This document shows positions 8,628 through 18,260 of a stretch of DNA of 64,000 nt, one piece after another. Below the pieces are notes generated by a model. It had not been told where the DNA came from, made no database searches, and saw only the letters and a list, made by a program, of their open reading frames with translations. The stretch comes from Pandoraea vervacti. GTDB lineage: Bacteria > Pseudomonadota > Gammaproteobacteria > Burkholderiales > Burkholderiaceae. How positions within the stretch are numbered: the stretch's first letter is position 1; every line of letters begins with the position of its first letter. The position numbers and the translations under genes are program-made. The stretch spans positions 62,001-126,000 of the forward strand of contig NZ_CP010897.2 of assembly GCF_000934605.2 (NCBI RefSeq). The letters run 5' to 3'.

Positions 8628-9920
8628 TCAGGCCAGCCGGATGCGCGGCCCGCGAAGGCCGCCGAGTTTTTCCGCGCCCAACAACACCGTTGCACGAGCG
8701 TACCCGTGCAGCGCATGCTGATGACGTCGGTACAACATGGCGTGGCTCCACTGCGCAAAGCGTCCGCGCACGATGCCACCTTTGAAAAAACCGAATCGCC
8801 CGAGCGCACCGAACGCGTTGTAGTCAGATAGCGACAACGACGCGCCGGGATCGCGATAGGCGAACGGCGGAATTGCGCGGCCCTCAAGCCACGCGCCGAG
8901 ATGACGGCCCAGATGCGCCGCCTGCTGTGTTGCCACTTGAGCCGTCGGCGGCAGCGCCCCTCGACCTTGCCCCGGCGTGAGCGACGCACAATCGCCAAGC
9001 GCGAAGATGCGTTCGTCCTGCGCCGTCTGCAACGTGGCGCGCACGACAAGCTGATTGGCGTCGTTCGTCGTCAGCCCGCCAATGCCGCGCAGACAGTCCG
9101 GCGCCTTCACGCCCGCCGCCCACACGAGCAGGTCGCCCGGTATGAGCTGACCGTCGTCACGGTAAAAACCGTCGCGATCCGCACACACCACGCGCGTGTC
9201 CGTCAGTACGCGAAAGCCCAACTGTTCGAGCTGGTCCTGCGTCGACGCGGAAACATCCGGCGCAAATGCGCCCAGCAATCGCGGTCCGCGCTCCACGAGC
9301 GTGAGCTTCAACCGCTCGCAAATCTGCGGATCCCCATAACCGGCCGCCAGCGCGAACGTGCGGCTCAGCTCGGCGGCAAGCGCCACACCCGTCGTGCCGC
9401 CACCGGCGATCACGATACGCAGGGCGTCGTCGTTGACGGCGCTGCGGAGCGATTCGCATTGCAACGCCGTGTTGAACGCCTGCGCCTGCGGCTGACTATC
9501 GATGAAATGACAGACGTCACGAACGCCAGGCACACACGCGTCGTCGGCCTGCGAGCCGAGGGCGAGGACCAGCGCATCGTAAGGCACGCGGCGCTCGCCC
9601 AGCAGACGCTTGCCGTCATGGCCTTCCATTTCCTCCAGCACGATCTCCCGACGCGCACGGTCCAGCCCGCTCATGCGCCCCGCCTGATACGTGAAGCCAT
9701 GGCTGCACGCATGCGCGAGATACGCGATCTGGGTGTGCGCCACGTCGCGCGTGCCCGCCGCCACGGTATGCAGCATCGGCTTCCAGAGATGGGTGGGATG
9801 ACAGTCGACGAGCGTCACGCGTGCAGCGCCAGCACGACCGAGCGTTCTGCCCAGACGAGTGGCCAGCATCAGGCCGGCGATACCGCCACCGACAATCACG
9901 ATTCGGTTTGCGCGAGACAT
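8628..9920 (-). CDS. ndh: Type II NADH dehydrogenase (NDH-2)
   Basis: A 430-aa flavoprotein that passes electrons from NADH to quinone without proton pumping, on the inner face of the cytoplasmic membrane. Two dinucleotide folds are visible: the FAD site near the N-terminus (IVIVGGGIAGL) and the NAD site around residue 165 (IVIAGGGTTGVALAAEL). The second FAD motif (DERIFALGDCASL) follows near 300. HLWKPMLHTVAAG near the start is typical of NDH-2. The start at 9920 is fixed by the FAD motif, which begins a few residues later. It is divergent from a TetR gene, and an inverted repeat overlaps its start codon, suggesting repression by that regulator. Confidence 0.88.
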   Translation of the reverse strand: MSRANRIVIVGGGIAGLMLATRLGRTLGRAGAARVTLVDCHPTHLWKPMLHTVAAGTRDVAHTQIAYLAHACSHGFTYQAGRMSGLDRARREIVLEEMEGHDGKRLLGERRVPYDALVLALGSQADDACVPGVRDVCHFIDSQPQAQAFNTALQCESLRSAVNDDALRIVIAGGGTTGVALAAELSRTFALAAGYGDPQICERLKLTLVERGPRLLGAFAPDVSASTQDQLEQLGFRVLTDTRVVCADRDGFYRDDGQLIPGDLLVWAAGVKAPDCLRGIGGLTTNDANQLVVRATLQTAQDERIFALGDCASLTPGQGRGALPPTAQVATQQAAHLGRHLGAWLEGRAIPPFAYRDPGASLSLSDYNAFGALGRFGFFKGGIVRGRFAQWSHAMLYRRHQHALHGYARATVLLGAEKLGGLRGPRIRLA

Positions 9921-9935
9921 TCGGGGGGAAATGTC
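9916..9935. promoter_or_regulatory. Inverted repeat at the ndh start, candidate TetR operator
   Basis: Perfect arms GACATT and AATGTC are separated by 8 bp and overlap the ndh start codon. A direct copy of ATGTCAAAT occurs at 9931-9939 and again at 9985-9993 in the same 176-bp divergent promoter region. Binding by the adjacent TetR protein is inferred from position only. Confidence 0.45.
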
Positions 9936-10096
9936 AAATTCAACAAGTGATGAATAAGCGCATAATAGCGAGCGTATACCCGGCATGTCAAATAGGACGT
10001 GTCTGGGCAGGCAGGGGCGCCCGGGTCGGGTAGACTTGGCGCATTGCCCTGTCTTCATGCGGCAAACTCTCGCAAATTCGACTAACCCATCACTCA

Positions 10097-10756
10097 ATGA
10101 CTCCGACAAAAGCCATCTCGCAACCCGAACCGCCCCGCAAACGTGCGCGCGGGCGACCGACGTGCGACTGCACGCATGGTGCCGACGCGTTGCTGCTCAA
10201 CGCCCGCCGCATCTTCGCGCAGCGAGGGTTCTATGCGAGCAGCGTGAGGCAGATCGCGGAAGCCTCCGGGGTGGACGCCGCGTTGATTTCGCACCATTTC
10301 GGATCGAAAGAGGCGCTGTGGGTCGCGGTCGTGGATCAGATTGCGGGATTGACGCGCTCGATGGTCGAGCAGACGCACGCGCTGCACGACGCCCCGCTCG
10401 AACCTTTCGAGCGTATCGAACAGGCGGTGCGCGTGTTCGTTGAAGCCGTGTTCGAGCATCCCGACGTCGGCATGTTCTTCTCGACTGCCGCGACCGAGGA
10501 AGGTGAGCGACTCGACATCATCACGCAACGGCTCGTGCGCCCGTATCGCGATGCCATGGTGCCGCTCGTGGCCGACTGGCTGGCGGCGCAGCAGCGCCCC
10601 GTGTCGGATGCGGACGTCATGTTCTTCATGCTCACGTCGGCCATCAGCAAGACGGTGTCGTACCGACACATGATGGGGCCGTTCCTGCCTCCCGAAGGCA
10701 TGGCCGATCTCAAGCGCACGGTGCTCGACTGTGCGATGGCGCTGATCCGGCAGTGA
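10097..10756 (+). CDS. TetR/AcrR-family transcriptional regulator
   Basis: A 219-aa protein with a basic N-terminal tail, then a TetR helix-turn-helix at about residues 32-78 (ARRIFAQRGFYASSVRQIAEASGVDAALISHHFGSKEAL, motif split by normal helix breaks). The C-terminal ligand-binding half is of the CerR/TetR_C type and contains FERIEQAVRVFVEAVFEHPDVGMFF. TetR proteins usually repress a neighbouring gene until a ligand binds. The likely targets are its own promoter and the divergent NADH dehydrogenase/DUF3331 operon 176 bp away. The ligand cannot be deduced. Confidence 0.88.
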   Translation: MTPTKAISQPEPPRKRARGRPTCDCTHGADALLLNARRIFAQRGFYASSVRQIAEASGVDAALISHHFGSKEALWVAVVDQIAGLTRSMVEQTHALHDAPLEPFERIEQAVRVFVEAVFEHPDVGMFFSTAATEEGERLDIITQRLVRPYRDAMVPLVADWLAAQQRPVSDADVMFFMLTSAISKTVSYRHMMGPFLPPEGMADLKRTVLDCAMALIRQ

Positions 10757-10858
10757 TGCCGTGCGGGGGCCTGGACTGAGGACGTCCGCAAGCGTCGTAT
10801 AAGATAGCGGCACCCGGGCCGACTCCCGGCCCGTCTACCTTTCCTACGGTGCCCCCCT

Positions 10859-11212
10859 ATGTCGAACGAAATCAAACGTCTGCACACCAACGCCCGCATG
10901 AGCCAGATCGTGATCGCCAACGGCGTGGTCTATCTGGCCGGTCAGGTCCCGGAGACGGCCAACGTGTCGGTGACCGAGCAGACCACCAATATTCTCCAGC
11001 GCATCGATTCGCTGCTCGCTGAAGCGGGCGTGAGCAAGTTGCGTCTGCTCACCGCCAACATCTGGCTCTCGGATGCCAAGCACTTCGCCGAATTCAACGC
11101 CGTGTGGGACGCCTGGGTGCCCGAAGGCCACGCGCCGACGCGCGCCTGCGTGCAGTCGCCGCTCATGCGCGCCGGTCTCGATGTCGAAATCGCCGTGACC
11201 GCACTGGCGTAA
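10859..11212 (+). CDS. RidA/YjgF family imine deaminase
   Basis: A 117-aa protein of the Rid family, which hydrolyses reactive enamine and imine intermediates such as 2-aminoacrylate released by PLP enzymes and amino acid oxidases. Family features seen are the N-terminal strand IKRLHTNARMSQIV, the AGQVPE loop and the arginine that binds the substrate carboxylate, in APTRACVQSPL near residue 90. It ends VEIAVTALA as usual. It precedes a D-amino-acid-dehydrogenase-like gene by 132 bp on the same strand, a common and sensible pairing because such oxidases make imino acids. Confidence 0.88.
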   Translation: MSNEIKRLHTNARMSQIVIANGVVYLAGQVPETANVSVTEQTTNILQRIDSLLAEAGVSKLRLLTANIWLSDAKHFAEFNAVWDAWVPEGHAPTRACVQSPLMRAGLDVEIAVTALA

Positions 11213-11344
11213 TTTCGCCGCCGGTTGTGTGCGCCATGGGCTCACTGCTGCGCGACCCGGCGCGCGTGGGCCCTGCCCCCTGCCCCTGCCTCTTCTTCCA
11301 CCTCTTTCCTTCGGATCGTCTGACGACCCGTCAGGCGCACGCAC

Positions 11345-12577
11345 ATGACGTTTGACGCCCTGGTGCTAGGTGCCGGTATCGTAGGTGTTTCCGTCGCCGT
11401 GCATTTGCAGCGACGCGGTATGTCGGTCGCCCTCATCGACCGCAAATCGCCCGGCAACGAAACTTCGTTCGGCAACGCCGGGCTGATTCAGCGCGAAGGC
11501 GTGTATCCCTACGCATTTCCGCGCGATCTCGCCACGATCCTTCGCTTCGCACGCAACCGGTCGACCGATGTTCGCTATCACCCGTTGGCCATGGGCACGA
11601 TCGCGCCTTTCCTTGCACGCTACTGGCATCACTCGGCACCGGCGCGTCATGCGGCGATCGCGCGCGACTACAGCACGCTGATCGCGCATTGCGTGACGGA
11701 GCATCGCGAGTTGATCGCGGCGTCGGGCGCGCAGGATCTGTTGCGTGAAGGCGGCTGGGTCAAAGTGTTTCGCACGACGGCCGCCATGGACGCCGCACTG
11801 CGCGATGCCGAACGCTGGCGCACGGAATACGGCGTGCCGTTCGAGCGGCTCGACGCACCACGCCTGCGTGTCGAGGAGCCGTCGCTCACACACGCCCTGG
11901 TGGGCGGGCTGCGATACACCGCGTCGGACTCCGTCAGCGATCCCGGCGCCCTCGTGGGTGCGTACGCCCGCTACTTCGAATCGTTGGGCGGCCGGGTGTA
12001 CACCGGGGACGCCACGACCTTGCAGCCGCACTGGTCGGTGCAGACGGAAGCGGGCCGTATCGAAGGCCGACGCGCCGTCGTGGCGCTCGGCCCGTGGGCA
12101 GAGACGGTGACGCGCGCGTTGGGATACCGGTTCCCGTTGGCGGTCAAACGCGGCTATCACATGCATTACCGCGCGCAGCCGGGGGCGGACCTCAACCAGC
12201 CGGTGCTCGACGCGGAACATGGGTTCCTCATCACGCCGATGACGCGCGGCATCCGTCTGACGACCGGTGTCGAACTGGGATTGCGAGACACGCCGCCGAC
12301 ACCGACGCAATTGGCCGCCGTCGAACCGCTGGCGCGCGAGACGTTTCCGCTGGGCGAGCGCGTCGATCCGGTGCCATGGCTTGGACGCCGACCGTGCACG
12401 CCCGACATGAAGCCGATCATCGGTCCAGCGCCGCGCCATCGCGATCTGTGGTTCGCGTTCGGTCATGCGCATCACGGGCTGACGCTCGGTCCGGTGACGG
12501 GACGTCTCATTGCCGAGTTGATGACCGGCGAGTCGCCGATCGTCGATCCGTCGCCGTTTCGCGCCGAGCGTTTCTGA
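11345..12577 (+). CDS. FAD-dependent oxidoreductase, D-amino acid dehydrogenase (DadA) type
   Basis: A 410-aa flavoprotein of the DAO family. The FAD motif is at the extreme N-terminus (ALVLGAGIVGVSVAVHLQRRG), followed by NETSFGNAGLIQ, typical of DadA, and near the end by the FAD-contacting segment WFAFGHAHHGLTLGPVTGRL. These enzymes oxidise D-amino acids or related amines to imino acids, passing electrons to the membrane quinone pool. The RidA gene immediately upstream would hydrolyse the imine product. The exact substrate cannot be told from sequence; canonical DadA is longer-conserved around the substrate loop. Confidence 0.85.
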   Translation: MTFDALVLGAGIVGVSVAVHLQRRGMSVALIDRKSPGNETSFGNAGLIQREGVYPYAFPRDLATILRFARNRSTDVRYHPLAMGTIAPFLARYWHHSAPARHAAIARDYSTLIAHCVTEHRELIAASGAQDLLREGGWVKVFRTTAAMDAALRDAERWRTEYGVPFERLDAPRLRVEEPSLTHALVGGLRYTASDSVSDPGALVGAYARYFESLGGRVYTGDATTLQPHWSVQTEAGRIEGRRAVVALGPWAETVTRALGYRFPLAVKRGYHMHYRAQPGADLNQPVLDAEHGFLITPMTRGIRLTTGVELGLRDTPPTPTQLAAVEPLARETFPLGERVDPVPWLGRRPCTPDMKPIIGPAPRHRDLWFAFGHAHHGLTLGPVTGRLIAELMTGESPIVDPSPFRAERF

Positions 12578-12654
12578 ACGCCTGCGCCAGCTCGCCGAAG
12601 CGTCTTGCGCGACAACCGTAGCGACAAGGACAGCGAAGATGGCAACGACGACAA

Positions 12655-14394
12655 CTACTGCGGCATCTCCTCCTCGGTGTCGACGCTTGGCGCACGTGCA
12701 GCATCGCCGGCGTCACCGGCATCGCTCAGTTCGCCGCCGATCACACTGAGCTCGAACAGCGGCTTGCTCGCCTGTGAGCGGACCTCGGGGTCTTCCGGGA
12801 ATGTCTTGAGCAACGGCAGGATGACCGACCCGCCGATCACATTGCGACGGCTATTGTCGGCCGGCGACAGCCCCCAGAGGTTCTGATACGTCATCGGCAC
12901 ACTCGCCCCCTTATGCTCGGCGTTGCCGAGATACAGCATGATGTGCCCGTTGATGTGAATGAGCGTCATGAGGGGCCGGCCGCGCTCGGCGAGCGTGCGC
13001 AGGCGCGTGTCGATGTCGGCGTTGCGCAGGTCGATGCGTTTTCCGGCGCGCAACTGATCGGACGAGTGACGTGGCAGCCACACGCCGAAGGGCGCGAAAA
13101 GACTGCGCGTCTCGGCAGAGCAATCGTTGTAGAACAGCGTGTTGCCCCACCCGTACGGACGCCCGATCTGCTGCTTCAACACCTGCGCCACGTGGCGCGG
13201 CGTGAGGGCCCACGGCATCGGCACGAGACTCGATGCGTCGAGTGCCGCCATCCGGATCTGCGCCTGACGCTGCACGTCCGCCACCGGGAACATGGCCATC
13301 TGACGACCCTCGCGCGAGCGCGTCATCGGCAACACCGTGCCGATCGGGGCGAACGTTCGGTAGAGCGGTGTCGACGTGCCTTGCGCCACGTCGCTCAATG
13401 GCACGTCTGCGCGCACGATGGCGCCGAGGGCACGCTCGGCCGCCGCGCGCCAGGTGGCGACGAAACGCTCGTCGACCGTCGCTACCGTGCGGGCGTCGAT
13501 CCAGCCGATCAGATCGGGCGAGTAGACGAGCAGCCACGCGCCGTCGCCGCTGCGCGCCAGCGTGTAGACCGGGGTGCCCGGGCGCAGCGCGGAGTCTTGC
13601 AAGGCATCGAACGGATAGCCCTCGCCCGCTTCACGGAAATCGTAGAACGCCGGATCGTTCGTCGGCAGCAGTCGGACAAGCGCGTTGTCGACGGTAATGC
13701 CGCGACGGCGCGGATCATAGGCCCAACTGGCATGGTCCGCGTCGAGCTGCGCGAGCGCCATGTTCGTTTCGATGGCGCGGTTCCACGCGGTGGTATGCGG
13801 CTGAAAGTTCTCACCGTAGGTCTTGCGCACGCCGGCACGGCCGTTGTCGAAGCGTCTGGCGCGACGGGCCTGCGCGTCTGCGATCTGTGCGGCGCCCGCG
13901 GCGTTCAGGAGCGACGTCGAGAGCCATGTCTCGTTCCACGGCGACGCGTCGCGTGGCCCGGCGCCGAAGTAGCGTGCGCGAAACGCTTCGAACCGCTTCC
14001 TCTGCTCCTGTGCCGGGAGCAGCGGCAGATCGTAGTCGGGCGCATCGGGTCGGATCCAGCGATCGACCGTCTGATCGTAGTGCTCGATGGGGAAGCGGCT
14101 CACGTTGTAGCGCGTGACCGGCGCTGCGACCGATGCGGATGGCGAGGCCGGAGGTTGGTCCGGCGCGCTGGCGCACGCGCCGAGCAACAGGAACAACGGG
14201 AGCAGCGGAATCAACGGGAGTGATAGGCGTGACAGAAGCCATGCGAGAGGGACCGTGCCGCCGCGATGGCCCGGCGGCGGCGGAAAGTCGGCCGTCTCGT
14301 CGTCGTGCCTTGCCAGGAAGGAGACGCCGTTGCTGGCGAGGGTGGCGGAGGTGGCGCGCCGCATCATGCCGCGCGCCGCGAGAATTGCGCCCAT
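12655..14394 (-). CDS. SH3/NlpC-P60 cell-wall hydrolase lipoprotein
   Basis: A protein of about 579 aa. A hydrophobic stretch ends in the lipobox LLLGAC (Cys near residue 74), so it should be a lipid-anchored periplasmic or outer-membrane protein. The middle has SH3-like modules (around 240-360), and the C-terminal part is an NlpC/P60 peptidase with the catalytic Cys in YNDCSAETRS (about 425) and His in HINGHIML. Such enzymes cut peptidoglycan peptides. The signal sequence begins about 50 residues after the first ATG, so the true start may be a later codon. No ribosome site decides it. The tail after the catalytic domain is rich in Asp, Ala and Gly. Confidence 0.8.
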   Translation of the reverse strand: MGAILAARGMMRRATSATLASNGVSFLARHDDETADFPPPPGHRGGTVPLAWLLSRLSLPLIPLLPLFLLLGACASAPDQPPASPSASVAAPVTRYNVSRFPIEHYDQTVDRWIRPDAPDYDLPLLPAQEQRKRFEAFRARYFGAGPRDASPWNETWLSTSLLNAAGAAQIADAQARRARRFDNGRAGVRKTYGENFQPHTTAWNRAIETNMALAQLDADHASWAYDPRRRGITVDNALVRLLPTNDPAFYDFREAGEGYPFDALQDSALRPGTPVYTLARSGDGAWLLVYSPDLIGWIDARTVATVDERFVATWRAAAERALGAIVRADVPLSDVAQGTSTPLYRTFAPIGTVLPMTRSREGRQMAMFPVADVQRQAQIRMAALDASSLVPMPWALTPRHVAQVLKQQIGRPYGWGNTLFYNDCSAETRSLFAPFGVWLPRHSSDQLRAGKRIDLRNADIDTRLRTLAERGRPLMTLIHINGHIMLYLGNAEHKGASVPMTYQNLWGLSPADNSRRNVIGGSVILPLLKTFPEDPEVRSQASKPLFELSVIGGELSDAGDAGDAARAPSVDTEEEMPQ

Positions 14395-14481
14395 GTCGTG
14401 CAAAGGAGAGCCCGGATTTCGCCATGCTACTCCATCGACACGGGCGCAGGATCGAGCGCCGTGCTGACGCTCGCCAACGCT

Positions 14482-16977
14482 TTACCAGCGGGCCGTGACG
14501 CTACCGAGCACCGTGCGGCCCGTGCCGTAATAGCACTGCACGGTGGTGTTGCATCCGGCGACATAGGTTCGATCGAACAGGTTGCTCGCATTGAGCTGCA
14601 CGCGCCAGCGCCAGCCGATGTCGGCGTGCAGCGAAGCGTCCACGAGCGTCACGCTGGCCACGGAAAACGAGTTCACCGAGTCGCCTGCCGTCTGCCCGAT
14701 GTAGCGAATGCCGGCGCCGGCGCCGAGCTTGGCGTCACCCACGCTGCCGAAGTTGTAATCGGCCCAAAGCGAGGCCATGTTGCGCGGCACGCCGTAAGGG
14801 CGTTTTCCCAGATCGGTGTTGTTGCTGCGCGTGACTTCCACGTCCTGATAGGTGTAGCTCGCCACCATGTTGAGTCTGGACGTCAGGCTCATGCGGGCTT
14901 CCAGTTCCACGCCGCGCGAACGCACTTCGCCCGTCTGGATCGTGTTGCGCGTGTTGGCCGGATCGGCGGTCGAGACATTCTGTTGCGTCAGGTTGAACAG
15001 CGACGCCGTGAAGATCGCATTGGTATTCAACGGTTGATACTTCAGACCGATCTCGTACTGCTCGCCGGTTGTCGGCTGCAAGGGGGCGCCCGCAAGGTTG
15101 GTCGAGAGCGTGGGCAGGAACGACGTCGAATAGCTGAAGTACGGCGACAGGCCGATGGCCGATTCGTACAGCAAGCCGGCGCGCCACGTGAACTTGTTCG
15201 GCGTTTGCTCCACCGACGTTTTCGCGATGTTGTTGTCGGTCGTGGACCACGTGAAATCCTCGCGGCCACCCAGCGTGAGATACCAGCGATCCCAACGCAT
15301 CTGATCCTGCAAGTACAGACCGAGCTGCGTTTGCGTCTGGTCGGTGCTCGTCGTGGGATTGGCGGGCAGCACGCCCTTCACGCCATAGACCGGCGCATAA
15401 AGGTCGAGCGACGGCGCCGTGCCCGTCCATACGCGGTTCAGGAAGCGCTGCGTCTGAAAGTCCACGCCGCCGACCACTTTGTGGGCGACGGGGCCGGTCT
15501 TCGTGTCGTACTGCACGTTATTGTCGAGCTGCCAGCCATTGAGGATCGGCGCGGCCTGATAGGCGGTGCGCTGGTACGTGCGCTGATCGGCGAGCAACGC
15601 GGTGCCGTAGATGGACTTGTAATCGAGATCCATGTGCGTGAAGCGCGCCGTAGAGCGGATTTGCACGGCGTCGTTCACGCGATGCTCGAAGCGATAGCCG
15701 GTCGCCACCTGCGTTTTGCGATAGCGGTCGAACGACGGATCGCCCGTGAGCAGCTCGCGGTCGATGCGCCCCCAGCGCGACGGATTGACCATGCCGAGCG
15801 CTGGGCCATAGCTGACCGACGATCCCATGTTGTCCTGCATGTAGTTCACGAACCACGTGAAGCTCGTTTGCGCGTTCGGCCGCCAGGTAATGGACGGCTG
15901 GATCATGAGACGGTCGTCGCTCACGTTGTCGGTCTGCGCGTTCGACATGCGGCCAAGGCCCGTGATGCGGTAGAGCAGCGTGCCGTCTTCGTTGGCGGGG
16001 CCGGTCATGTCCACGCGCAGCTGCCGCCGGTCGAACGTGCCGTAGTCGATGCCGATCTCGCGATAGGCCTCCGCGCTGGGCGCTTTGCTCACGAGATTGA
16101 CGAGGCCCCCGAGGTTGCCCGCGCCGTAAAGGATCGAGCTCGGACCGCGCAGGACTTCCACGCGCTCGGGCGTGTACGGATCCACGCGAACGGCGGCGTA
16201 GCTGCCGGGGCGGTTCGCGATCTGCGGCACGCGCAGGCCGTCCCAGTAGACGTCGGCGTTGAAGCCGCGAATGTAGAACCAGTCGGCGCGGGTATCGCTG
16301 CCGTAGGGGTCGGCGTTCACGCCGGCGGCGTACTTGAGTGCGTCGGTCACCGTCTGCACGGCCTGATCGTTCATCTGATCGCGGGGAATCACGCTGATCG
16401 ATTGGGACGTCTGCATGATCGACGTGTCCGACTTCGTCGCCGTGTCGCTGCGGGTCGCCACATAGCCGACGACCGGGCCACGCGCGACGTCGCGCTCGGC
16501 CTGTGCGGTCACGTTCGTCTGCGCCAGCGCGACAGCGGGGCCCGCATCGGCGCCGGTCGCAGCGTTCGGACCGGGCGCGACGATATAACCGCCGTTGGGC
16601 TGGCCGGTCGCTTGCAGACCGGTGCCCTCGATCAGAATCGCGAGCGCGAGCGACGGCGTGTAGCTGCCCGAGACGCCCGCCGTGCGTTTGTCGGCGATGT
16701 GGGCGGCGTCGTAGGAAATCATCAGGCCGGTTTGCTGGGCGAAGGCGACGAGCCCCTGTTGCAGGGAACCGGCGGGAATGTGTAGCGACAGAGCGGCACG
16801 GGCAGCCGTGGCGGGCACGGTGGGCGCAGCCGATTGCGCGCGGGCGTTCGAGGCCGTGATTGCCGTAAGGGCGGCCACGGTGAACAACGTGCCTGCGGCA
16901 AGCGCCATGGCGCTCATGGCACGGTGGGCGGCGACGGTCTCACCACGCACAGGCGTGGGGCTGACGTGAGAAGGCAT
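14482..16977 (-). CDS. TonB-dependent siderophore receptor with STN signalling domain
   Basis: An 831-aa outer-membrane receptor. Order of parts: signal peptide (about 20-48), secretin/TonB short N-terminal (STN) domain (about 60-115, LHIPAGSLQQGLVAFAQQTG), plug domain (from about 170, including SISVIPRDQM and the VEVLRGPSSILYG signature), then a 22-strand barrel ending in aromatic W (LGSVTARW). The STN domain marks it as a transducer that signals through FecR and an ECF sigma factor, both encoded directly upstream in the same orientation. It is FpvA/FhuE-like, taking up a ferric siderophore; the ligand is unknown. The start at 16977 has AAAGGAA upstream. Confidence 0.93.
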   Translation of the reverse strand: MPSHVSPTPVRGETVAAHRAMSAMALAAGTLFTVAALTAITASNARAQSAAPTVPATAARAALSLHIPAGSLQQGLVAFAQQTGLMISYDAAHIADKRTAGVSGSYTPSLALAILIEGTGLQATGQPNGGYIVAPGPNAATGADAGPAVALAQTNVTAQAERDVARGPVVGYVATRSDTATKSDTSIMQTSQSISVIPRDQMNDQAVQTVTDALKYAAGVNADPYGSDTRADWFYIRGFNADVYWDGLRVPQIANRPGSYAAVRVDPYTPERVEVLRGPSSILYGAGNLGGLVNLVSKAPSAEAYREIGIDYGTFDRRQLRVDMTGPANEDGTLLYRITGLGRMSNAQTDNVSDDRLMIQPSITWRPNAQTSFTWFVNYMQDNMGSSVSYGPALGMVNPSRWGRIDRELLTGDPSFDRYRKTQVATGYRFEHRVNDAVQIRSTARFTHMDLDYKSIYGTALLADQRTYQRTAYQAAPILNGWQLDNNVQYDTKTGPVAHKVVGGVDFQTQRFLNRVWTGTAPSLDLYAPVYGVKGVLPANPTTSTDQTQTQLGLYLQDQMRWDRWYLTLGGREDFTWSTTDNNIAKTSVEQTPNKFTWRAGLLYESAIGLSPYFSYSTSFLPTLSTNLAGAPLQPTTGEQYEIGLKYQPLNTNAIFTASLFNLTQQNVSTADPANTRNTIQTGEVRSRGVELEARMSLTSRLNMVASYTYQDVEVTRSNNTDLGKRPYGVPRNMASLWADYNFGSVGDAKLGAGAGIRYIGQTAGDSVNSFSVASVTLVDASLHADIGWRWRVQLNASNLFDRTYVAGCNTTVQCYYGTGRTVLGSVTARW

Positions 16978-17102
16978 GACGGCGGATTCCTTTCGTTGGA
17001 GCATCGAAACATCGAAACGGGCATTCCTGTCTATGCCCCGCGAGATTCGAAAACCCCTCATCCGACGTCAAAATATTTTTGCGTGACGGTGTCCCGGGCG
17101 GT

Positions 17103-18260
17103 TCAGGTGTGGGTGCGGTCGCCGCCAATGGCGCGCAACGTGGGCGCAACATGGGGTGCCTGATCCGGTGCGCCATCAGGTGCGCTGCTGAACGACGTCC
17201 CGGTGCGCGTGACGGGCTGCAGGCGGACAAACCAGCGGGTGTAGCGCTGTACCGCTACCGGCAACGCACGCGAGAGCATGTCGAGCACGCGATCGGTATC
17301 GTCGACCGGATAGATGCCCGACACGCGCAGCCCGGCGACTTCCGGCGCGCATCCAAGATGACCGCGTCGATATCGGCCCAGTTCGCTGAGGAAGTCGCCG
17401 AGCGGCATGGCATGCACGATGAGCATGCCCTGTGTCCATGCGGCGGTGGCGTTGGCGATGCTCGCATCGTCGAAGCGATACCGCAGCGCGGCACGATCGA
17501 AGCTCGCGCCCTGCCCTGCGCTCAGCACCACGGCGGCGCCTGCGCGGTTGGCCGGCGCCACGCGCACCGCGCCTTCGAGCACGGCAACGGCGGCACTGTC
17601 GCCGCGCTCACGCACGACGAAGCGTGTACCGAGCGCCTGTAGGCTGCCCTGCGCGGTATCGACGAAGTATGGGCGATGCCCATGGTCGGCGTCGGCCCCG
17701 GTGGTGATCGCGATTTCCCCCTGCACGAGCCGCAAGCGGCGCTCGTCCTGCGAGAAATGCACGTCCACGGCGGAATCGGTGTTCAGCGCCAGGGTGGTGC
17801 CGTCGGCGAGTTGCACGGTGCGTCGCTCACCCACACCGGTACGCAGATCCGCCCGCCATGCGCGCACGCTGTTCGACTCGCTGGCCGACCAGACGGCGCC
17901 GGTCACGCCCGCGACGGCGATGAGGCCCAGCATTCGGCGTCTGCCCTGGTTGGCGCGGGCACGCACGAGCGTGTTATGCGCCACGAGCGGCGGAATGGTC
18001 CGCAGGTGGGCGCCGAACTCGACGAGACGCCGCCACGCGAGCGCATGCCGTGCGTCGGCATCGTGCCAGCGCTGCCAACCAGCCCGGACATCGGCATTGG
18101 CTCGTGCGTTCGCATCGTTGTCCTTGCCCACGTGCGCACTTTTGTCCGTGCTTTTTTCCGCATTGACATCGATGCCGAGGGCTTGCAGCCGGACGAACCA
18201 TTCGGTAGCGGCCAGCGTGATCGCCTCGGGCAGTGGCGTGGACGGCACGGTGCGGCTCAT
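17103..18260 (-). CDS. FecR-type anti-sigma factor / sigma regulator
   Basis: A 385-aa protein. The N-terminal cytoplasmic part (about 10-95, ITLAATEWFVRLQALG and AWRRLVEF) is the sigma-binding DUF4880 region. One membrane helix lies around residues 108-125 (MLGLIAVAGVTGAVWSA), and the periplasmic FecR domain (about 135-240, RTVQLADGTTLALNTDSAVDV) follows. It relays the ligand-bound state of the receptor to the sigma factor. The start overlaps the sigma stop by 4 bp (ATGA), showing translational coupling. The receptor gene follows 125 bp downstream. The linker near residue 40 contains a Lys/Asp/Asn-rich insertion not usual for the family. Confidence 0.9.
   Translation of the reverse strand: MSRTVPSTPLPEAITLAATEWFVRLQALGIDVNAEKSTDKSAHVGKDNDANARANADVRAGWQRWHDADARHALAWRRLVEFGAHLRTIPPLVAHNTLVRARANQGRRRMLGLIAVAGVTGAVWSASESNSVRAWRADLRTGVGERRTVQLADGTTLALNTDSAVDVHFSQDERRLRLVQGEIAITTGADADHGHRPYFVDTAQGSLQALGTRFVVRERGDSAAVAVLEGAVRVAPANRAGAAVVLSAGQGASFDRAALRYRFDDASIANATAAWTQGMLIVHAMPLGDFLSELGRYRRGHLGCAPEVAGLRVSGIYPVDDTDRVLDMLSRALPVAVQRYTRWFVRLQPVTRTGTSFSSAPDGAPDQAPHVAPTLRAIGGDRTHT

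Noticed and set aside
14266..16785. An 839-codon frame on the plus strand opposite the TonB receptor
   Set aside because: The receptor on the minus strand has signal, plug and barrel motifs; the opposite frame has only GC-driven Arg/His/Val-rich sequence.
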